Source: Claveliimonas sp034178805 (lineage in GTDB: Bacteria; Bacillota; Clostridia; Lachnospirales; Lachnospiraceae). Taken from it: 64,000 nt of DNA. Location of the stretch: contig NZ_JBNPMZ010000013.1 of the NCBI RefSeq assembly GCF_050314255.1, forward strand, positions 28,473 through 92,472. The letters are read 5' to 3'. Shown here one piece after another: positions 62,841 through 64,000 of the stretch (position 1 is the first letter of the stretch; the number at the start of each line of letters is the position of its first letter). A program made the translations under genes and the position numbers. The notes under the pieces were generated by a model. That model worked only from the letters and a program-made list of their open reading frames with translations, had not been told where the DNA came from and searched no databases.

Positions 62841-63059
62841 ATGTTAACACTAATATTTACAATCTTAATGCTTCTTATATTTGGAAAAATTATTGGTTTT
62901 GCTGTGAAGGCAGCATGGGGGATTTCAAAAATAATATGTACCGTAGTGCTGCTTCCGCTATTCTTAATAGGCCTTGTGTTTGCAGGATTGATTGGAATTG
63001 CATTTCCGATTCTGCTGATTGTGGGAATTGTTTCATTGCTAATTCCAAAATCATGGTAG
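62841..63059 (+). CDS. Small two-helix membrane protein
   Basis: 72 residues from ATG 62841, with GGAGGAAGG upstream. It has two or three hydrophobic segments and ends SLLIPKSW. No known motif. It starts 8-9 bases after a good RBS, so I consider it real. Function unknown; it may form a unit with the following membrane protein. Confidence 0.65.
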   Translation: MLTLIFTILMLLIFGKIIGFAVKAAWGISKIICTVVLLPLFLIGLVFAGLIGIAFPILLIVGIVSLLIPKSW

Positions 63060-63092
63060 GAGATTTTTACAGTGCAAAAAAGGGGAAAAATA

Positions 63093-63518
63093 ATGAAAAA
63101 GCGGGTTATTCCCAAAATAAATTCCATACATTTTGGTGGCAAATGGATCGGACTGGGGCTTCTGATTGGCGGTATCATTCCGCTTTTTGTCTGGTTATTG
63201 TTTCGTATATTTTTATGGGAGTTGTGTGTAATTGGCGGAATCATCCTCGTGGGATTTGTCGTTGTGTTTGCAATAGAGATGCATCAGGATTTTGGAAAAA
63301 TACCACACTATGAACGACATTTAAAGGAAACAATCCCCTTTGATCCTCAAAAACAATATGCTGTCATTCGAAGTTCGATCTGTACCGGAGAAAAAGTTGC
63401 CGGATTTAAAAATATTGAGGATGGACATTTCACGGAGGTCATGTTAATTAGAACGGATGAAGAGGAAAAACGGTTTAAAAAAATTTATAATCTTGAAACA
63501 GTAAAAAGAGAATACTGA
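63093..63518 (+). CDS. Small membrane protein of unknown function
   Basis: 141 residues from ATG 63093 (AAGGGG upstream); upstream in-frame starts overlap poor sites. It has two N-terminal membrane helices (about 20-60) and a soluble C-terminal region starting HYERHLKETI, which could be intracellular. No recognised family. Same direction as its neighbours. Confidence 0.65.
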   Translation: MKKRVIPKINSIHFGGKWIGLGLLIGGIIPLFVWLLFRIFLWELCVIGGIILVGFVVVFAIEMHQDFGKIPHYERHLKETIPFDPQKQYAVIRSSICTGEKVAGFKNIEDGHFTEVMLIRTDEEEKRFKKIYNLETVKREY

Positions 63519-63529
63519 TAAGGAGAATA

Positions 63530-64000
63530 TTGCTGAATAAAATGATAATTGAACTTGGTAAAGAATGTGATATTGATAATTGGATGTACCTTGTAAATAA
63601 AGTAAAAGATGGATTTCCAGGGCTTGAGACCAAAGAGGCTTTAGATGAGCATAGAGATACTGTTTTAGATTTTATGAGTAAGCAGTCTGCAATTTGTGCA
63701 AAAAGTGGGAATAAGATTGTTGGTACATTACTATTTTCGAAAAATCATAATATGATCTGCTTTTTAGCTGTTGATGCTGAATATCGCAGACAGCATATTG
63801 CAGAAAAGATGGTTTCCTATATGCTTACATTCATGGATCCCAAAAGAGCTGTTGTAGTGACAACATATCGAGAAGGAGTGCCGGAAGGGGTTGCAGCCAG
63901 AGCATTTTATAAGCGACTAGATTTTGTTGAAGGCAGGTTGATCGAAGAGTTTGGAAGTCTGGTTCAGGAATTCGTGTTAGAACAGAAAATAATTAAATAA
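63530..64000 (+). CDS. GNAT family N-acetyltransferase
   Basis: 156 residues, ending exactly at the window edge with its stop. AGGAG at 63521-63525 lies 4 bases before TTG 63530; the next ATG (63542) would be 16 bases away, so the start is uncertain. The acetyl-CoA-binding region AVDAEYRRQHIAEKMV is the family's R-x-x-G/A loop, and ARAFYKRLDF is the C-terminal block. It acetylates an unknown substrate. Confidence 0.82.
   Translation: MLNKMIIELGKECDIDNWMYLVNKVKDGFPGLETKEALDEHRDTVLDFMSKQSAICAKSGNKIVGTLLFSKNHNMICFLAVDAEYRRQHIAEKMVSYMLTFMDPKRAVVVTTYREGVPEGVAARAFYKRLDFVEGRLIEEFGSLVQEFVLEQKIIK

Noticed and set aside
1..64000. tRNA, rRNA or CRISPR arrays
   Set aside because: None recognised. The repeats found are tandem coding repeats, palindromes or short 22-nt units without the spacer pattern of a CRISPR.

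Overview
The window looks like chromosome of an anaerobic, gut-type Lachnospiraceae bacterium (Blautia, Dorea or Mediterraneibacter-like). This is inferred from the gene set: a trimeric [FeFe] hydrogenase, ATP-type PEP carboxykinase, a ferredoxin-type aldo/keto reductase, a DUF4358/MBOAT/DHHW cluster, a phenylalanine T-box ahead of pheS, consensus sigma-A promoters, strong AGGAGG ribosome binding sites and moderate GC. The genus cannot be fixed without a database search.

Layout. 1-3.4 kb is the end of a cell-surface O-acylation cluster (SGNH hydrolase, DUF4358, MBOAT, DHHW). 3.4-13.2 kb carries housekeeping genes: rluF-like, ligA, clpX, a Csp-like subtilase, lspA, a hydroxyacid dehydrogenase, a C39-like peptidase and a DnaJ-class protein. 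13.3-22.0 kb has an ABC exporter, aldo/keto reductase, PHP hydrolase, aldehyde dehydrogenase, a 70-bp perfect palindrome and a Fur-controlled feoAB operon whose promoter interlocks with a divergent promoter. 22.1-29.7 kb has a long structured leader before a pilin-like surface protein, then leuCD, thrC, cdd and pckA. 29.7-38.2 kb has a MarR-regulated heterodimeric ABC exporter and a molybdenum-cofactor operon (mobA, moeA, mobB, moaA, MOSC-MogA fusion). A 6S-like RNA follows at 38.2 kb, then SpoIID-like and BrkB-like genes, a T-box with pheST, queA, the hydCBA hydrogenase operon, and a TetR/ABC-2 efflux operon.

The accessory part is 53.4-61.2 kb. A visibly GC-richer, about 7.8-kb integrative mobilizable element of the Tn4451 (TnpX) type sits inside a gene encoding a helix-turn-helix domain fused to a desulfoferrodoxin/superoxide-reductase-like domain. 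The element carries a MobV-type oriT at its left end, a leader-peptide-controlled MFS drug efflux gene, an Xre regulator, a Cys-rich VLP protein, a short RepA-like protein, a MobV relaxase, TnpW and the large serine recombinase. Precise excision would restore the 201-residue redox-regulator-like gene. The last 2.3 kb holds a VOC protein, another HTH protein, two small membrane proteins and a GNAT acetyltransferase ending at the window edge.

The most unusual observations are the split HTH-SOR gene, the oriT and hairpin cluster at the element's left end, the interlocked Fur/feo promoters, the structured leader before the surface protein, the 22-nt repeats plus hairpin between pheS and pheT, and the subtilase start buried beside a terminator.
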